52,829 bases of DNA from JAUPVO01 sp964420875 (GCA_964420875.1 CAYQUK010000003.1:1-52829), one strand, 5' to 3'; positions 25,162 to 33,989 are shown, numbered from the stretch's first letter. Program-made: numbers and translations. The notes: generated from the letters alone by a model not told the origin.

Positions 25162-26607
25162 ATGGCGTCTATTGATGAGTTAAAACAGGACAGATTGGAA
25201 AAGCTGGAGGCACTCGAGGCTAATGTGTCTGCATATCCTAGCGATGTGGATGATTATATTTTTATATCTAACTTTTTAGAAAAGTTTGACGCTGCTAATA
25301 CTGGTGAGTACACCTTGGTGGGACGTGTCATGACTATGCGTAGTTTTGGAGCTCTTGCTTTTGCAAAGCTTTTTGATGGTACAGCTACTACACAGATAGT
25401 TTTCGAGGAGGAGCATAATGCTGAGGCTATAAAGTTTTTGACGGAGTATGTTGATGCGGGGGACTTTGTTGAGGTTAGGGGTAAATGCTATGTCACTAAA
25501 AAAGGCGAGAACTCACTACTCGTTGACGGCATCAAAATGCTTTCAAAGTCACTGTTACCACTGCCTGACAAACATGCAGGACTGGTGGATGTGGAGGAGA
25601 AAATGCGCAAGAGATATATCGATATATTGCAGGATGAAAATTTGCGTGACATGCTGGTCAAAAAGGCCAAGTTTTGGAATGTGGTGCGTACATTTTTGAA
25701 TGAGAATAAATTTTTAGAAGTTGAGACTCCGACCATCGAGACCACAACAGGAGGGGCTGAAGCGAGACCTTTTAAAACATATCACAATGACTTTGATATG
25801 GATGTATATATGCGTATATGTGTTGGTGAGCTGTGGCAAAAGAGATTGATGGCGGCAGGCCTCCCTCGTACATTTGAAATAGGTAGAGCATACAGGAATG
25901 AGGGGTCATCTCCGGAGCATTTGCAAGAGTTCACTAATTGCGAATTCTATATGGGCTATGCTGATCATCATGATGGTATGAAGCTGGTCCGTGATATGTA
26001 TATCAAGATCGCCAATGAAGTTTTTAATACTACAAAGTTCAGTAAAAATGGCCACGAGTTCGACCTATCTAATGAATGGGTTGATATAGACTATGCGACA
26101 GAAATAGAAAAACAAACAGGCATTGATATTTGGTCTGCAACAGATGAGGAAATAAAATCAAAATTAAAAGAGCTACACGTAAAGTATGATGGCGAAAACA
26201 GGGAGAGGCTCACAGATACATTGTGGAAATATTGCCGTAAATCTATAGCTGGTCCAGCATTCCTGGTCAATCATCCACTACTAGTTGCTCCACTAGCAAA
26301 ACCTAATATTGATGGACGTACCGCAAAAATGTTCCAACCTATTTTAGCAGGTTCTGAAATAGGTCGTGGCTATGCCGAGCTCAATGACCCGCGTATACAG
26401 CGTGCTAATTTTGAAAAGCAGGCGCAGATGTTGGCCGCAGGTGATGAGGAGGCTATGATGCCAGATTATGAATTCGTCGAGATGCTCGAGCATGGTATGC
26501 CACCAACATGTGGGTTTGGATTTGGTGAGCGCCTATTCGCATTTCTGATGGATCTCCCAATACGCGAGACTCAGACTTTCCCACTGGTAAAGCCAAAGGA
26601 AAACTAG
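25162..26607 (+). CDS. lysS: Lysyl-tRNA synthetase, class II
   Basis: The 481-residue enzyme has an OB-fold anticodon domain (YTLVGRVMTMRSFGALAFAKL), motif 2 (FEIGRAYRNEGSSPEHLQEFTNCEFY) and motif 3 (GFGFGERLFAFLMDLP). It charges tRNA-Lys. I chose ATG 25162, not the ATG at 25075. The longer form would start inside the HD gene and span its terminator. TG-T-TATGAT (25143-25151) ends ten bases before this ATG. Confidence 0.94.
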   Translation: MASIDELKQDRLEKLEALEANVSAYPSDVDDYIFISNFLEKFDAANTGEYTLVGRVMTMRSFGALAFAKLFDGTATTQIVFEEEHNAEAIKFLTEYVDAGDFVEVRGKCYVTKKGENSLLVDGIKMLSKSLLPLPDKHAGLVDVEEKMRKRYIDILQDENLRDMLVKKAKFWNVVRTFLNENKFLEVETPTIETTTGGAEARPFKTYHNDFDMDVYMRICVGELWQKRLMAAGLPRTFEIGRAYRNEGSSPEHLQEFTNCEFYMGYADHHDGMKLVRDMYIKIANEVFNTTKFSKNGHEFDLSNEWVDIDYATEIEKQTGIDIWSATDEEIKSKLKELHVKYDGENRERLTDTLWKYCRKSIAGPAFLVNHPLLVAPLAKPNIDGRTAKMFQPILAGSEIGRGYAELNDPRIQRANFEKQAQMLAAGDEEAMMPDYEFVEMLEHGMPPTCGFGFGERLFAFLMDLPIRETQTFPLVKPKEN

Positions 26608-26609
26608 TT

Positions 26610-26638
26610 TTGACTAGTCACAGATTTTAATATAGAGT
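26610..26638 (+). promoter_or_regulatory. Canonical promoter of the 26668 cassette
   Basis: TTGACT (26610-26615), 17 bases, TAGAGT (26633-26638). It shares TTGACTAGT and TAGAGT with the promoter at 24347-24375. Confidence 0.65.
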
Positions 26639-26667
26639 TAGGGCTGGACTATTTTTGGAGAGTTATC

Positions 26668-26889
26668 GTGGCTATACATAGAACTGGCATTATGTGCAGA
26701 GCACATTTATGCATGGGGCCAATCGTAAAAGAGACGAGAGAACGAGATGTCGCTCCTGTGTCTGGGGTTATCGGTGCAAGACATCGAGCAGACATTAGGG
26801 AGGAGTTTGTTTCTTGTCATTGCGAAAAGTGTGGCATTCAATATAACCTTGGAGTAATTCAAGAAAGGAACGAAAGAGGGGAACTTTAA
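26668..26889 (+). CDS. Orphan cassette protein with CHCEKC motif (73 aa)
   Basis: I do not recognise this small basic protein. It starts at GTG with GGAGAG (26657-26662) five bases upstream. It carries Cys at about residues 9 and 15 and S-C-H-C-E-K-C near residues 49-54, which suggests a metal site or redox role. It has its own promoter and terminator (26906-26933) and lies between lysS and the mraZ operator region. The only other in-frame start nearby is ATG at residue 8, which lacks a Shine-Dalgarno site. Confidence 0.55.
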   Translation: MAIHRTGIMCRAHLCMGPIVKETRERDVAPVSGVIGARHRADIREEFVSCHCEKCGIQYNLGVIQERNERGEL

Positions 26890-26905
26890 GTTTGCCGTCG
26901 GAGTT

Positions 26906-26933
26906 AAAAAGCGAGCACGCAGCTCGCTTTTTT
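26906..26933 (+). terminator. Intrinsic terminator of the 26668 cassette
   Basis: AAAAAGCGAGC, loop ACGCA, GCTCGCTTTTTT. Confidence 0.9.
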
Positions 26934-27003
26934 GTTTTGCTAAATATTCCTCATATTTGTCCCAAAAGTGGGGAAAAGTCGTATTTTTGATATTAAAAAG
27001 TTG

Positions 27004-27033
27004 TATAATGGGAACAGGTGGGATAAAGTGGGA
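27004..27033 (+). promoter_or_regulatory. mraZ promoter and MraZ operator
   Basis: TATAAT (27004-27009) is followed by three TGGGA direct repeats at 27009-27013, 27019-27023 and 27029-27033, a 10-bp period. MraZ proteins are known to bind TGGGN repeats with 5-nt spacers upstream of mraZ and repress the dcw operon. The first repeat overlaps the -10, so bound MraZ should block RNA polymerase. Another half-site, GTGGGG, lies at about 26969-26974. Confidence 0.85.
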
Positions 27034-27046
27034 TATCTTACAAAAT

Positions 27047-27481
27047 ATGCTGATCGGCAACTATACACATACATTGGATCCAAAAAAACGTCTATCTATT
27101 CCAGCAAAATGGAGGAGTAGTCTTGGAGAAAAAGTAGTGATGACTAGTGGTTTGGATCAGTCGCTCTTTGTATTTTCGGAAATTGAATGGAAAAAAATAG
27201 CTGAAAAGCTTGTTTCTCTAGGATTCCTCGATGCTGACTCGAGACAATTTGCTCGTTATATGTTGGCAAATGCTTTTGAGCTCAGTATCGATAGTCATGG
27301 TCGCGTATTAGTGCCAGAAACATTAGCAAAAACTGCAAATCTAAAAGATGAAGTGGTGTTGGCTGGTGTATACAGCCGCATTGAGGTCTGGGACAAAGAT
27401 AAATATGACAATTTGATGTCATCAACATCTAAATCTGCTGACGAGATGGCACTGCGTATAGCAAAGCTCGGTATAGAATAA
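27047..27481 (+). CDS. mraZ: Transcriptional regulator MraZ
   Basis: The 144-residue protein has two SpoVT/AbrB-like MraZ repeats. The first is IGNYTHTLDPKKRLSIPAKW and the second is ELSIDSHGRVLVPETLAK. It binds the repeats just upstream and probably controls the whole division cluster. I chose ATG 27047, since the family start is MxxG-x-Y/F-x-H-x-L-D and the longer in-frame ATGs lie within the operator. Its stop is one base before the rsmH start. Confidence 0.93.
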   Translation: MLIGNYTHTLDPKKRLSIPAKWRSSLGEKVVMTSGLDQSLFVFSEIEWKKIAEKLVSLGFLDADSRQFARYMLANAFELSIDSHGRVLVPETLAKTANLKDEVVLAGVYSRIEVWDKDKYDNLMSSTSKSADEMALRIAKLGIE

Positions 27482-27482
27482 A

Positions 27483-28400
27483 ATGAATAAAAATATTTTA
27501 GGAGAACATATACCAGTGATGCTGGAGGAGACAATAGAGGGGCTCGCTTTGAATGCTGGAGATACGGTGGTGGACTGCACCACAAATCGCGGAGGACACA
27601 GTATGGAGATAATCAAACATATTGGCCCAGCAGGGACTCTCGTCTGTATTGATCTAGATGAAAAGGCATTAGAAGAGGCTGAGCAAAGATTTACAAAGCT
27701 TAAAAATGCTCCAAAGATAATCTATATCAATAAAAACTTTAGAGAGATAAAAAGTATTTTGTCAGATCTGGGTTTACACAAAGTTGATGCTGTTGTCGCA
27801 GATCTAGGTTTGTCATCTCAAGAGCTAGACATATCGGGTAGAGGATTCTCTTTTCAAAAGGATGAGCCACTCTTGATGACTTTTTCAAACAAAGTCATTG
27901 ATGACAATTTGACAGCAAAAGACATAGTAAATACTTGGCAAGAGGAGACTCTGGCTGATATCATCTACTATTTTGCAGATGAGAGATATGCGAGACGAAT
28001 AGCAAAAGCAATAGTAGAGCAAAGAGAAGAAAAGGAAATCAAAACAACTTTTGATCTCGTTAATATTATCAACTCTGCCGTACCAGCAAAATATTTACAT
28101 TCAAAAACAAATCCAGCCACAAAGACTTTCCAAGCTTTACGTATGACTACAAATGACGAAGTAGGCGCAATGAAAGACCTGGTGAATGCATTACCGGAAA
28201 TATTAAAAATAGGAGGGCAAGCCTCAATTATCACCTTCCATAGTATAGAAGACCGTATTGTAAAACAAACTGCGAGAGATATTCCAACACTTAAACCTGT
28301 AAACAAAAAGCCTTTAACGGCAAATCGTGAAGAAGTAATTAATAATCCAAGATCAAGAAGTGCAAAATTAAGAATATATAAATATGAATATAACAATTAG
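27483..28400 (+). CDS. rsmH: 16S rRNA (cytosine-1402-N4)-methyltransferase RsmH
   Basis: The 305-residue protein begins HIPVMLEETIEGL, with the SAM site VVDCTTNRGGHSMEII, VVADLGLSSQELD and TFQALRMTTNDEVGAM; the end is SRSAKLRIYKY. RsmH methylates 16S C1402 in the decoding site. It is the normal second gene of the mraZ cluster and overlaps the following ftsL-like gene by 17 bases. Confidence 0.95.
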   Translation: MNKNILGEHIPVMLEETIEGLALNAGDTVVDCTTNRGGHSMEIIKHIGPAGTLVCIDLDEKALEEAEQRFTKLKNAPKIIYINKNFREIKSILSDLGLHKVDAVVADLGLSSQELDISGRGFSFQKDEPLLMTFSNKVIDDNLTAKDIVNTWQEETLADIIYYFADERYARRIAKAIVEQREEKEIKTTFDLVNIINSAVPAKYLHSKTNPATKTFQALRMTTNDEVGAMKDLVNALPEILKIGGQASIITFHSIEDRIVKQTARDIPTLKPVNKKPLTANREEVINNPRSRSAKLRIYKYEYNN

Positions 28401-28701
28401 ACAATCAGAAATGCAAAAAAGACTAGTGCGTGCAGCCACTATTGCTAGCGCTGTCAGTTTGGCTATTTACATAGGACTCTATCTATCTCTTGTGATTGGC
28501 GGTATTAACTTTAGAAAAATAGTAGCAGAAACAAAATCTACAAATGCTCAAATAGTAAAACTTGAAACAGAGTTATCGTCTCTCGAGAGAGATCTACACG
28601 AAAACAGTGGTCTAGCTTATTTAAATACAATTGATGATTCGTCGTTCATAGTTAGAAAAGACAATTCTGTAACATTTTCATTCCTCTATGAGGCTCGATA
28701 G
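28384..28701 (+). CDS. FtsL-like small division protein
   Basis: The 105-residue protein has one transmembrane helix (about 18-42) then a heptad-like segment (KIVAETKSTNAQIVKLETEL). This size, topology and position between rsmH and ftsI are those of FtsL, part of the divisome subcomplex with FtsB and FtsQ. Sequence similarity for this family is always weak, so the call is by context. It overlaps both neighbours. Confidence 0.65.
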   Translation: MNITIRQSEMQKRLVRAATIASAVSLAIYIGLYLSLVIGGINFRKIVAETKSTNAQIVKLETELSSLERDLHENSGLAYLNTIDDSSFIVRKDNSVTFSFLYEAR

Positions 28702-30229
28702 GAATAATCCTAAACTTAGATTATACATATTGGCCACTTTTATTATAGGTGTATACAGTGTATTCTTTTTACGCCTTGTTGATTTGCAAGTCATAAAACA
28801 TGATGATTTTGTGCTTGAGGCACGCAAACAATATCAGATTACTTTAGCTGATACTTTTAATAGAGGAAGTGTGTATTTTTTAAACAAATCAGGTGACCAT
28901 ATATTGGCTGCAGATATACAAGAAAGTAAAATCAAAAAAGATGACAAAGAGATAGTCGAACGTAACCGCATATACCCCCTTGGAGATCTGGGGTCAAAAG
29001 TTTTGGGATTTGTAGCGTATGATAAAAACACAAGAAAGGGTCAATATGGTATAGAAAAATATTATGATGATGTCTTGTCCCGTGACAGCTCAAAACTGTA
29101 TACCAATTTTTTTGCTGAGATGTTCACAGATATAAAAGGTAATATAATGTCTAACAAGGAGGTATATGAAGGAGATGTTGTGTTAACAGTAGACATAGAG
29201 GTACAACGCGCGTTGCACAAGATTTTAAAAGAAACTCAAGAAGAATGGGGTAGTGATAACATAGGAGCGATAGTAATGGACCCAAATGATGGCAGGATAA
29301 TAGCGATGGAGGAGTTGCCGACATTTGATGGTAATGACTTTTCAAAGGTAACCAATTTTAATTTATATAAAAATGATCTGGTGAGTGGTGTGTATGAGAT
29401 GGGTAGTATTATAAAGCCTATAACAATGGCAGCAGCACTAGATGCTGGGGTCGTAGATGAAGACACCACATATAACGACCTCGGTGTGCGCAATTTGGAT
29501 GGATACAAAGTTCGTAACTATGACGGCAAGGCTCGCGGGGTGGTGGGTATACAAAAGATATTGGATCAGTCGCTCAACGTGGGTATTGTTTTCTTGGTTG
29601 AAAAATTGGGAGGAGAGAGACTGGCAGATTATTTTAAAAAGTTCGGTATAGGAGAGGAGTCGGGTATAGATTTACCAAATGAGGCATCAGGATTGACTCG
29701 CAACCTAGACAGTAAAGTATTTGTAGACTCGGCAACGGCAGGATTTGGCCAAGGTATAGCTATTACACCAATACAAACAATAAGAGCTCTAGCTATGCTC
29801 GGTAACGGGGGTAAACTGGTGAATCCATACATAGTAGATAGCTGGATATATGAGAATGGTATAACAAAGAAAAATGTACCAGATGAAGGTGAGCAAGTTT
29901 TAAACAGTGGAACTAGTGAGCGCATATCTCGTATGCTTGTTCACGTAGTTGATACAGCGCTACAAGGAGGTAAATGGAAAAAAGATCATTATACATTAGC
30001 AGCCAAAACTGGAACCGCTCAAATACCTCGTCCAGGAGGTGGATATTATGAGGACAGATATTTACACTCATTCTTCGGATATTTTCCAGCATATCAGCCT
30101 AAATATATAGTATTCATCTATCACACTTATCCAAAAGGTGCAGAGTATGCTTCACAGACACTCACAAAGCCATTCTATGCCATCACTGACTTTTTGATCT
30201 CATATTACGGAGTTCAACCTGATAGATAA
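28688..30229 (+). CDS. ftsI: Septal penicillin-binding protein FtsI (PBP3)
   Basis: The 513-residue protein has an N-terminal anchor (about 10-30), a PBP dimer domain, and transpeptidase motifs MGSIIKPITM (SxxK, about residue 240), DQSLNVGIV (SxN) and AAKTGTAQIP (KTG). It crosslinks septal peptidoglycan with FtsW. It overlaps the ftsL-like gene by 14 bases and ends at a shared terminator. Confidence 0.93.
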   Translation: MRLDRNNPKLRLYILATFIIGVYSVFFLRLVDLQVIKHDDFVLEARKQYQITLADTFNRGSVYFLNKSGDHILAADIQESKIKKDDKEIVERNRIYPLGDLGSKVLGFVAYDKNTRKGQYGIEKYYDDVLSRDSSKLYTNFFAEMFTDIKGNIMSNKEVYEGDVVLTVDIEVQRALHKILKETQEEWGSDNIGAIVMDPNDGRIIAMEELPTFDGNDFSKVTNFNLYKNDLVSGVYEMGSIIKPITMAAALDAGVVDEDTTYNDLGVRNLDGYKVRNYDGKARGVVGIQKILDQSLNVGIVFLVEKLGGERLADYFKKFGIGEESGIDLPNEASGLTRNLDSKVFVDSATAGFGQGIAITPIQTIRALAMLGNGGKLVNPYIVDSWIYENGITKKNVPDEGEQVLNSGTSERISRMLVHVVDTALQGGKWKKDHYTLAAKTGTAQIPRPGGGYYEDRYLHSFFGYFPAYQPKYIVFIYHTYPKGAEYASQTLTKPFYAITDFLISYYGVQPDR

Positions 30230-30257
30230 AAAGACTACATTTTAATGTAGTCTTTTT
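30228..30257. terminator. Bidirectional terminator between ftsI and rbfA
   Basis: AAAAAGACTACATT, loop, AATGTAGTCTTTTT, a near-perfect palindrome used by convergent genes. Confidence 0.9.
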
Positions 30258-30660
30258 AATCCATTTCTGCAGCTAGTCTGTCTTCGTTTACGTCATCTTG
30301 TTCTCGTTTTACATTCCCCATTTTGTTCATCTCTACAAAAAGTATTTCGTCTATTTTCTGTCTATTTTGTTCACCCTTATCTATCTCTACTTCTACAAAA
30401 GGTATGACTTTGATAGGCATATAACGTTTGATATCACCACGCAGATCTCCACGCATACGTTTTGCAAAGTCTAATGCCGCAGCCTCTTTTGACTCTGGCA
30501 ATACTGTTATCAATATCTTTGCAGTACGTAGATCAGGCGTACATTCTGCGTCAGTCACAGTTATAAGAGATGAACCAGATGATTCACGTTGAAAAAAGTT
30601 CTGAGCTATTTTCTTTAGCTCTTGATTTACCTTAAGTTGTCTTTTGCTTGGTCCGTCCAT
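30256..30660 (-). CDS. rbfA: Ribosome-binding factor A
   Basis: The 134-residue protein has the RbfA KH-like fold: the helix KVNQELKKIAQNFFQRE, the strand SLITVTDAECTPDLRTAKIL and RGDLRGDIKRYMPIKVIPFVEVEIDKG. It assists late 30S maturation. The C-terminal tail (about 20 residues) is acidic. It starts two bases after the infB stop, giving the common infB-rbfA order. Confidence 0.88.
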   Translation of the reverse strand: MDGPSKRQLKVNQELKKIAQNFFQRESSGSSLITVTDAECTPDLRTAKILITVLPESKEAAALDFAKRMRGDLRGDIKRYMPIKVIPFVEVEIDKGEQNRQKIDEILFVEMNKMGNVKREQDDVNEDRLAAEMD

Positions 30661-30662
30661 AA

Positions 30663-32159
30663 TTATACGAGTTTCTTTTTCTCAACTAAATACGCCACGA
30701 TAACATCTCCTGGGATAATGTCATGTTTTGTTTCTATTTCTATACCACATTCATTACCTTCTGATACTTCTTTTGTTTTCATTTTCATACTCTGTAGCTC
30801 GGTTACTAGACCTTTACCCATATCAAAGTCACGACGAACTATTTTGACTTGTGCATCACTACGCATTACACCTTCTATTACTTTTCCTCCGACTACATGT
30901 CTATCTTTGTCAGTGTTGAAAACCTTCAATACTTTTAATTTACCTAACGCCGTCTCAACCTCTTCAAAAGGCATACGCTCCTCTATTTCAGCTTGGAACC
31001 ATTCTGTTAATTTGTATATGATGTCAAATATTTGAGGTTTCTGATTAAATCTTTCTGCTTGGTCACGAGCTTTACCTTCTAGTGCCACCTCAAAACCTAG
31101 TATGATTGTCTTTTCATCACCAGACGCGAGCATGATGTCACCCTCAGTTACATTACCAACAGCTTCTACCAATATCTTGATTTTCAAATCATTAGTCTCA
31201 CATTTCTTTATCTCATTTCTAATAGCCTCAATAGATCCTAATGTTTTAGCTTTTATAACAACAGGGACTACCACTTTTGCATTACGATATATTTTTGGAT
31301 CAAGAGTTACTTTTTTAGTATTCTCTTTTTCTTCAGCTTGCAACTTCTCAATTTGTTTCTTGTCAGCAGATGATATGAAAATTGATCCAGCTTTTGGTAT
31401 CTCGTCAAAACCAGTTACCTTAACAGCCTGACCAGCATGAGCCTCTTTTATAGGTTTACCTTTAAAATCCTCCACAATACGAATAGGTGAGTAGGCGCAC
31501 CCTGCTAGTATCGCTCCTGATGCAGGCATGATGCCATCACGAATGACGAGTGTCGCAGATATTCCACGCCTTGCATCCACGAAACTCTCTAGCACTTGGC
31601 CGGTAGCTTCAGATTTTGCATCATATGGCTTTATATTCATATCATTGATGAGTAATATATTTTCTAGCAACTCATCGATATTTGTCCCAGCTTTCGCACT
31701 TATAGGTACAAATGGTATATCACCTCCGAGCCCTTCCAAATATATACCATTCTCAACTAGATTAAGCTTTACACGCTCAATATCTGCTCCAGCTTTATCT
31801 ATTTTATTGATTGCTACTATGTATGGGATATTGCGATCAGATATAGCCTTGAATGCTTGGAGTGTCTGAGTCTTAACCCCATCCTCAGCGCTCACTACTA
31901 ATATTGCTATATCTGCTACTTCTACACCACGCTCACGCATATGTTGGAATGCTTCGTGACCAGGAGTATCTATAAATGTCATCGGTCTGCCGTTAACTAC
32001 TGCCTCGTATGCAGAGATGCTTTGGGTGATACCTCCAGCTTCACCATCCACAACGTTGGTTTTGTGTATATAGTCCAAAAGAGTAGATTTACCATGGTCA
32101 ACATGCCCAAGTATTGCTACTACGGGTTGACGACTTGTAATTTCTTGTGATTTTGACAT
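30663..32159 (-). CDS. infB: Translation initiation factor IF-2, short form
   Basis: The 498-residue GTPase has G1 GHVDHGKST (residues 18-26), G3 DTPGHEAF, G4 NKIDKA, then domains II-IV ending with a binding region for fMet-tRNA (SMKMKTKEVSEGNECGIEI). The long N-terminal region of E. coli IF-2 is absent. I chose ATG 32159; upstream ATG 32222 would be before the promoter TG-T-TATAAT (about 32179-32172), which leaves a 12-base gap. It diverges from the cysteine desulfurase. Confidence 0.93.
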   Translation of the reverse strand: MSKSQEITSRQPVVAILGHVDHGKSTLLDYIHKTNVVDGEAGGITQSISAYEAVVNGRPMTFIDTPGHEAFQHMRERGVEVADIAILVVSAEDGVKTQTLQAFKAISDRNIPYIVAINKIDKAGADIERVKLNLVENGIYLEGLGGDIPFVPISAKAGTNIDELLENILLINDMNIKPYDAKSEATGQVLESFVDARRGISATLVIRDGIMPASGAILAGCAYSPIRIVEDFKGKPIKEAHAGQAVKVTGFDEIPKAGSIFISSADKKQIEKLQAEEKENTKKVTLDPKIYRNAKVVVPVVIKAKTLGSIEAIRNEIKKCETNDLKIKILVEAVGNVTEGDIMLASGDEKTIILGFEVALEGKARDQAERFNQKPQIFDIIYKLTEWFQAEIEERMPFEEVETALGKLKVLKVFNTDKDRHVVGGKVIEGVMRSDAQVKIVRRDFDMGKGLVTELQSMKMKTKEVSEGNECGIEIETKHDIIPGDVIVAYLVEKKKLV

Positions 32160-32204
32160 AAACGTTAAAGAATTATAACACAAATATGCTAGAATGTCAT
32201 TTAT

Positions 32205-33356
32205 ATGTTTGGTAAAAATCATTATTTTGACTATGCGGGAGCGACGCCTATTTCAAAGGGTGTTAGGGCTGCTGTGCAAAAAGTAGAAGGTAAATACGCT
32301 AATCCTAGTGGCGTATATAGAGACGGAGTAGAGGTAAAGAATGAAATAGATAGGTGTAGGAAAAATATTTTAAATAGTTTTGATGCTAATAATATGAATC
32401 TGGTGTTTACCAGCTCTGGCACAACGTCTGTCAATCTTGCGATCATGGGTACACTGAAACGTGGGGACCATTTTATCACTAGTACTATCGAGCATCCTGC
32501 AGTACTCGAGACTGCGAGACATATGGCGAGAAATGGAGTCGAGATAACATATTTGAATGTTGATGAAGAGGGAATTGTTAAGTTGCCTGAATTGCGTGAA
32601 GCTATAAATGAAAAGACAAAACTGGTGAGTGTGATGATGGTGAATAATGAAGTAGGGACAGTGCAGCCAATAAAAGAGATAGGGAAAATAATTGATGATT
32701 ATCGTCGTAAAAATGAGACCCAGTTTCCATATTTTCATACTGATGCGTGCCAAGCAATAAATTATTTTGATATTAGTATGCGCAGCTTGCGTCTCGACAT
32801 GTTAAGTTTTAATGCGAGCAAGATATATGGACCAAAAGGAGTTGGTGCGTTAATAATTAGAAAGGGTGTAGACATACAGCCGATAATATTTGGTGGAGGA
32901 CAAGAAGCAGGGTTGTGGAGTGGTACTGAGGATGTATCAAAAATAGTTGGGCTCGATGCTGCCGTTTCTGAGACTCTCGAGAAAAAGTGTGACGAGGTGG
33001 AGAGATTAAAAGCTCTACAATCTTTTGCATTTGAGGAAATAAAAAATAATATACCGGATGCGATAGTAAATGGCGATCTAGAAAAGAGGTCTCCAAACAA
33101 TATCAATATCACACTTCCTAGTATGGATAGTGATGAAATGGTTATCAGACTAGATAATGATGGATTTGCAGTCAGTCACAAGTCCGCCTGCGCCAGTGCC
33201 GAGTCTACACTTGGTTCTCACGTCCTGGTTGCAATGGGGCAACAGAAATACGCTAGTCAAAATATACGTATCACCATGGGTCGAGAGACAAAAAAGGCCG
33301 ACATTTCAAGGCTTATTTCCACTGTACGAGAGATATATTATAAATATAAAGTCTAA
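32205..33356 (+). CDS. Cysteine desulfurase (NifS/IscS family)
   Basis: The 383-residue PLP enzyme has FDYAGATPISKGV at the start and HTDACQAINYFDISMRSLRL. The PLP lysine is in FNASKIYGPKGVGALII, and the catalytic Cys loop is SHKSACASAESTLGSHVL near residue 325. It supplies sulfur for Fe-S clusters or tRNA thiolation. No iscU neighbour is present. Promoter TG-C-TAGAAT (32187-32195) is nine bases before the ATG; a canonical cassette promoter starts four bases after its stop. Confidence 0.9.
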   Translation: MFGKNHYFDYAGATPISKGVRAAVQKVEGKYANPSGVYRDGVEVKNEIDRCRKNILNSFDANNMNLVFTSSGTTSVNLAIMGTLKRGDHFITSTIEHPAVLETARHMARNGVEITYLNVDEEGIVKLPELREAINEKTKLVSVMMVNNEVGTVQPIKEIGKIIDDYRRKNETQFPYFHTDACQAINYFDISMRSLRLDMLSFNASKIYGPKGVGALIIRKGVDIQPIIFGGGQEAGLWSGTEDVSKIVGLDAAVSETLEKKCDEVERLKALQSFAFEEIKNNIPDAIVNGDLEKRSPNNINITLPSMDSDEMVIRLDNDGFAVSHKSACASAESTLGSHVLVAMGQQKYASQNIRITMGRETKKADISRLISTVREIYYKYKV

Positions 33357-33360
33357 AGAC

Positions 33361-33389
33361 TTGACGGGAATACTCGTTTAGTGTAGATT
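33361..33389 (+). promoter_or_regulatory. Canonical promoter of the 33444 cassette
   Basis: TTGACG (33361-33366), 17 bases, TAGATT (33384-33389). The leader holds a small hairpin (CCTACG...CGTAGG, about 33399-33418) then AAGGAG before the ATG. Confidence 0.75.
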
Positions 33390-33443
33390 GTGGGCTGACC
33401 TACGGAATTGTTCGTAGGCGCGTTCCCAACAAGGAGACACTCA

Positions 33444-33653
33444 ATGAAGAGCAACAAGCCCCTTTTCCAGCAACTCGGTGGCAACGGTTCGGCGGGCGGT
33501 GGTGATCCGGCAATGAAAGAGATGCCTGCAAATATCGCTGATTCCACGCTGAAGACCGCTGTCGCCGCCGAAACGGGCCAGCCCGATGAAGTCAAGACCG
33601 AAACCGCCATCGTCGGCGATCCGCCGGGCGCGAACGAAGCAATTCAAAGCTAA
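33444..33653 (+). CDS. Orphan GC-rich cassette protein (69 aa)
   Basis: I do not recognise it. It begins MKSNKPLFQQLGGNGSAGGG and is polar, Ala/Gly/Glu-rich and likely disordered, with no Cys or membrane segment. GC content is far higher than in neighbours and codons such as GCC, GGC and ACC dominate, which suggests transfer. AAGGAG (about 33431-33436) lies seven bases before the ATG. ATG 33408 is in frame but upstream of the Shine-Dalgarno and inside the leader hairpin, so I reject it. Confidence 0.6.
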   Translation: MKSNKPLFQQLGGNGSAGGGDPAMKEMPANIADSTLKTAVAAETGQPDEVKTETAIVGDPPGANEAIQS

Positions 33654-33746
33654 GGTGCTTCGTTCGGCGCCGCGCAGTCGCTGTTAAGACGTTATCGTAA
33701 GTGTTACGTTTCTAGCGAGTGCGCATCGCGTTCAATCGTCCCCAAA

Positions 33747-33776
33747 ATGGCGGTCTCCGGATCGCCATTTTTTTCT
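33747..33776 (+). terminator. Intrinsic terminator after the 33444 gene
   Basis: ATGGCG, a ten-base loop, CGCCAT, then TTTTTTT. The 90 bases between the stop at 33653 and this stem are GC-rich and hold no frame that I trust. Confidence 0.8.
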
Positions 33777-33789
33777 AAGAAGGTTCTTT

Positions 33790-33906
33790 ATGCCACAGCA
33801 ACAACACCCAGGGCATCCGTCACAGCAAGAGCGTGATACTGATGCTGCAATTCTTGCCAGTATTCGTGCGAAACAAGCACGCGCTCAGGAGTCGCAAGGA
33901 CTGTAG
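33790..33906 (+). CDS. Small Gln-rich cassette peptide (38 aa)
   Basis: ATG 33790 opens a frame starting MPQQQHPGHPSQQERDTDAA, with a helical basic tail (ASIRAKQARAQES). AAGAAGG (about 33777-33783) is a plausible Shine-Dalgarno. It lies directly behind the 33747 terminator, so it needs read-through or its own promoter, which I cannot place. A hairpin TGTAGACG/CGTCTACA overlaps its stop and a terminator follows. The peptide is short and orphan; real expression is likely but unproved. Confidence 0.5.
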   Translation: MPQQQHPGHPSQQERDTDAAILASIRAKQARAQESQGL

Positions 33907-33928
33907 ACGCACCATCAAGGACGTCTAC

Positions 33929-33958
33929 AAAAAGCCACCCACTCGGGCGGCTTTTTTT
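33929..33958 (+). terminator. Intrinsic terminator after the 33790 peptide
   Basis: AAAAAGCC-A-CCC, loop ACTC, GGG-C-GGCTTTTTTT. A second hairpin (TGTAGACG with CGTCTACA) lies just before it. Confidence 0.85.
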
Positions 33959-33960
33959 AT

Positions 33961-33989
33961 TTGACACGAAAGTTAAAAGGTATTAGTAT
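33961..33989 (+). promoter_or_regulatory. Near-consensus promoter of a candidate noncoding RNA
   Basis: A perfect TTGACA (33961-33966), 17 bases, TAGTAT (33984-33989). Transcription should start near 33996. Confidence 0.75.
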
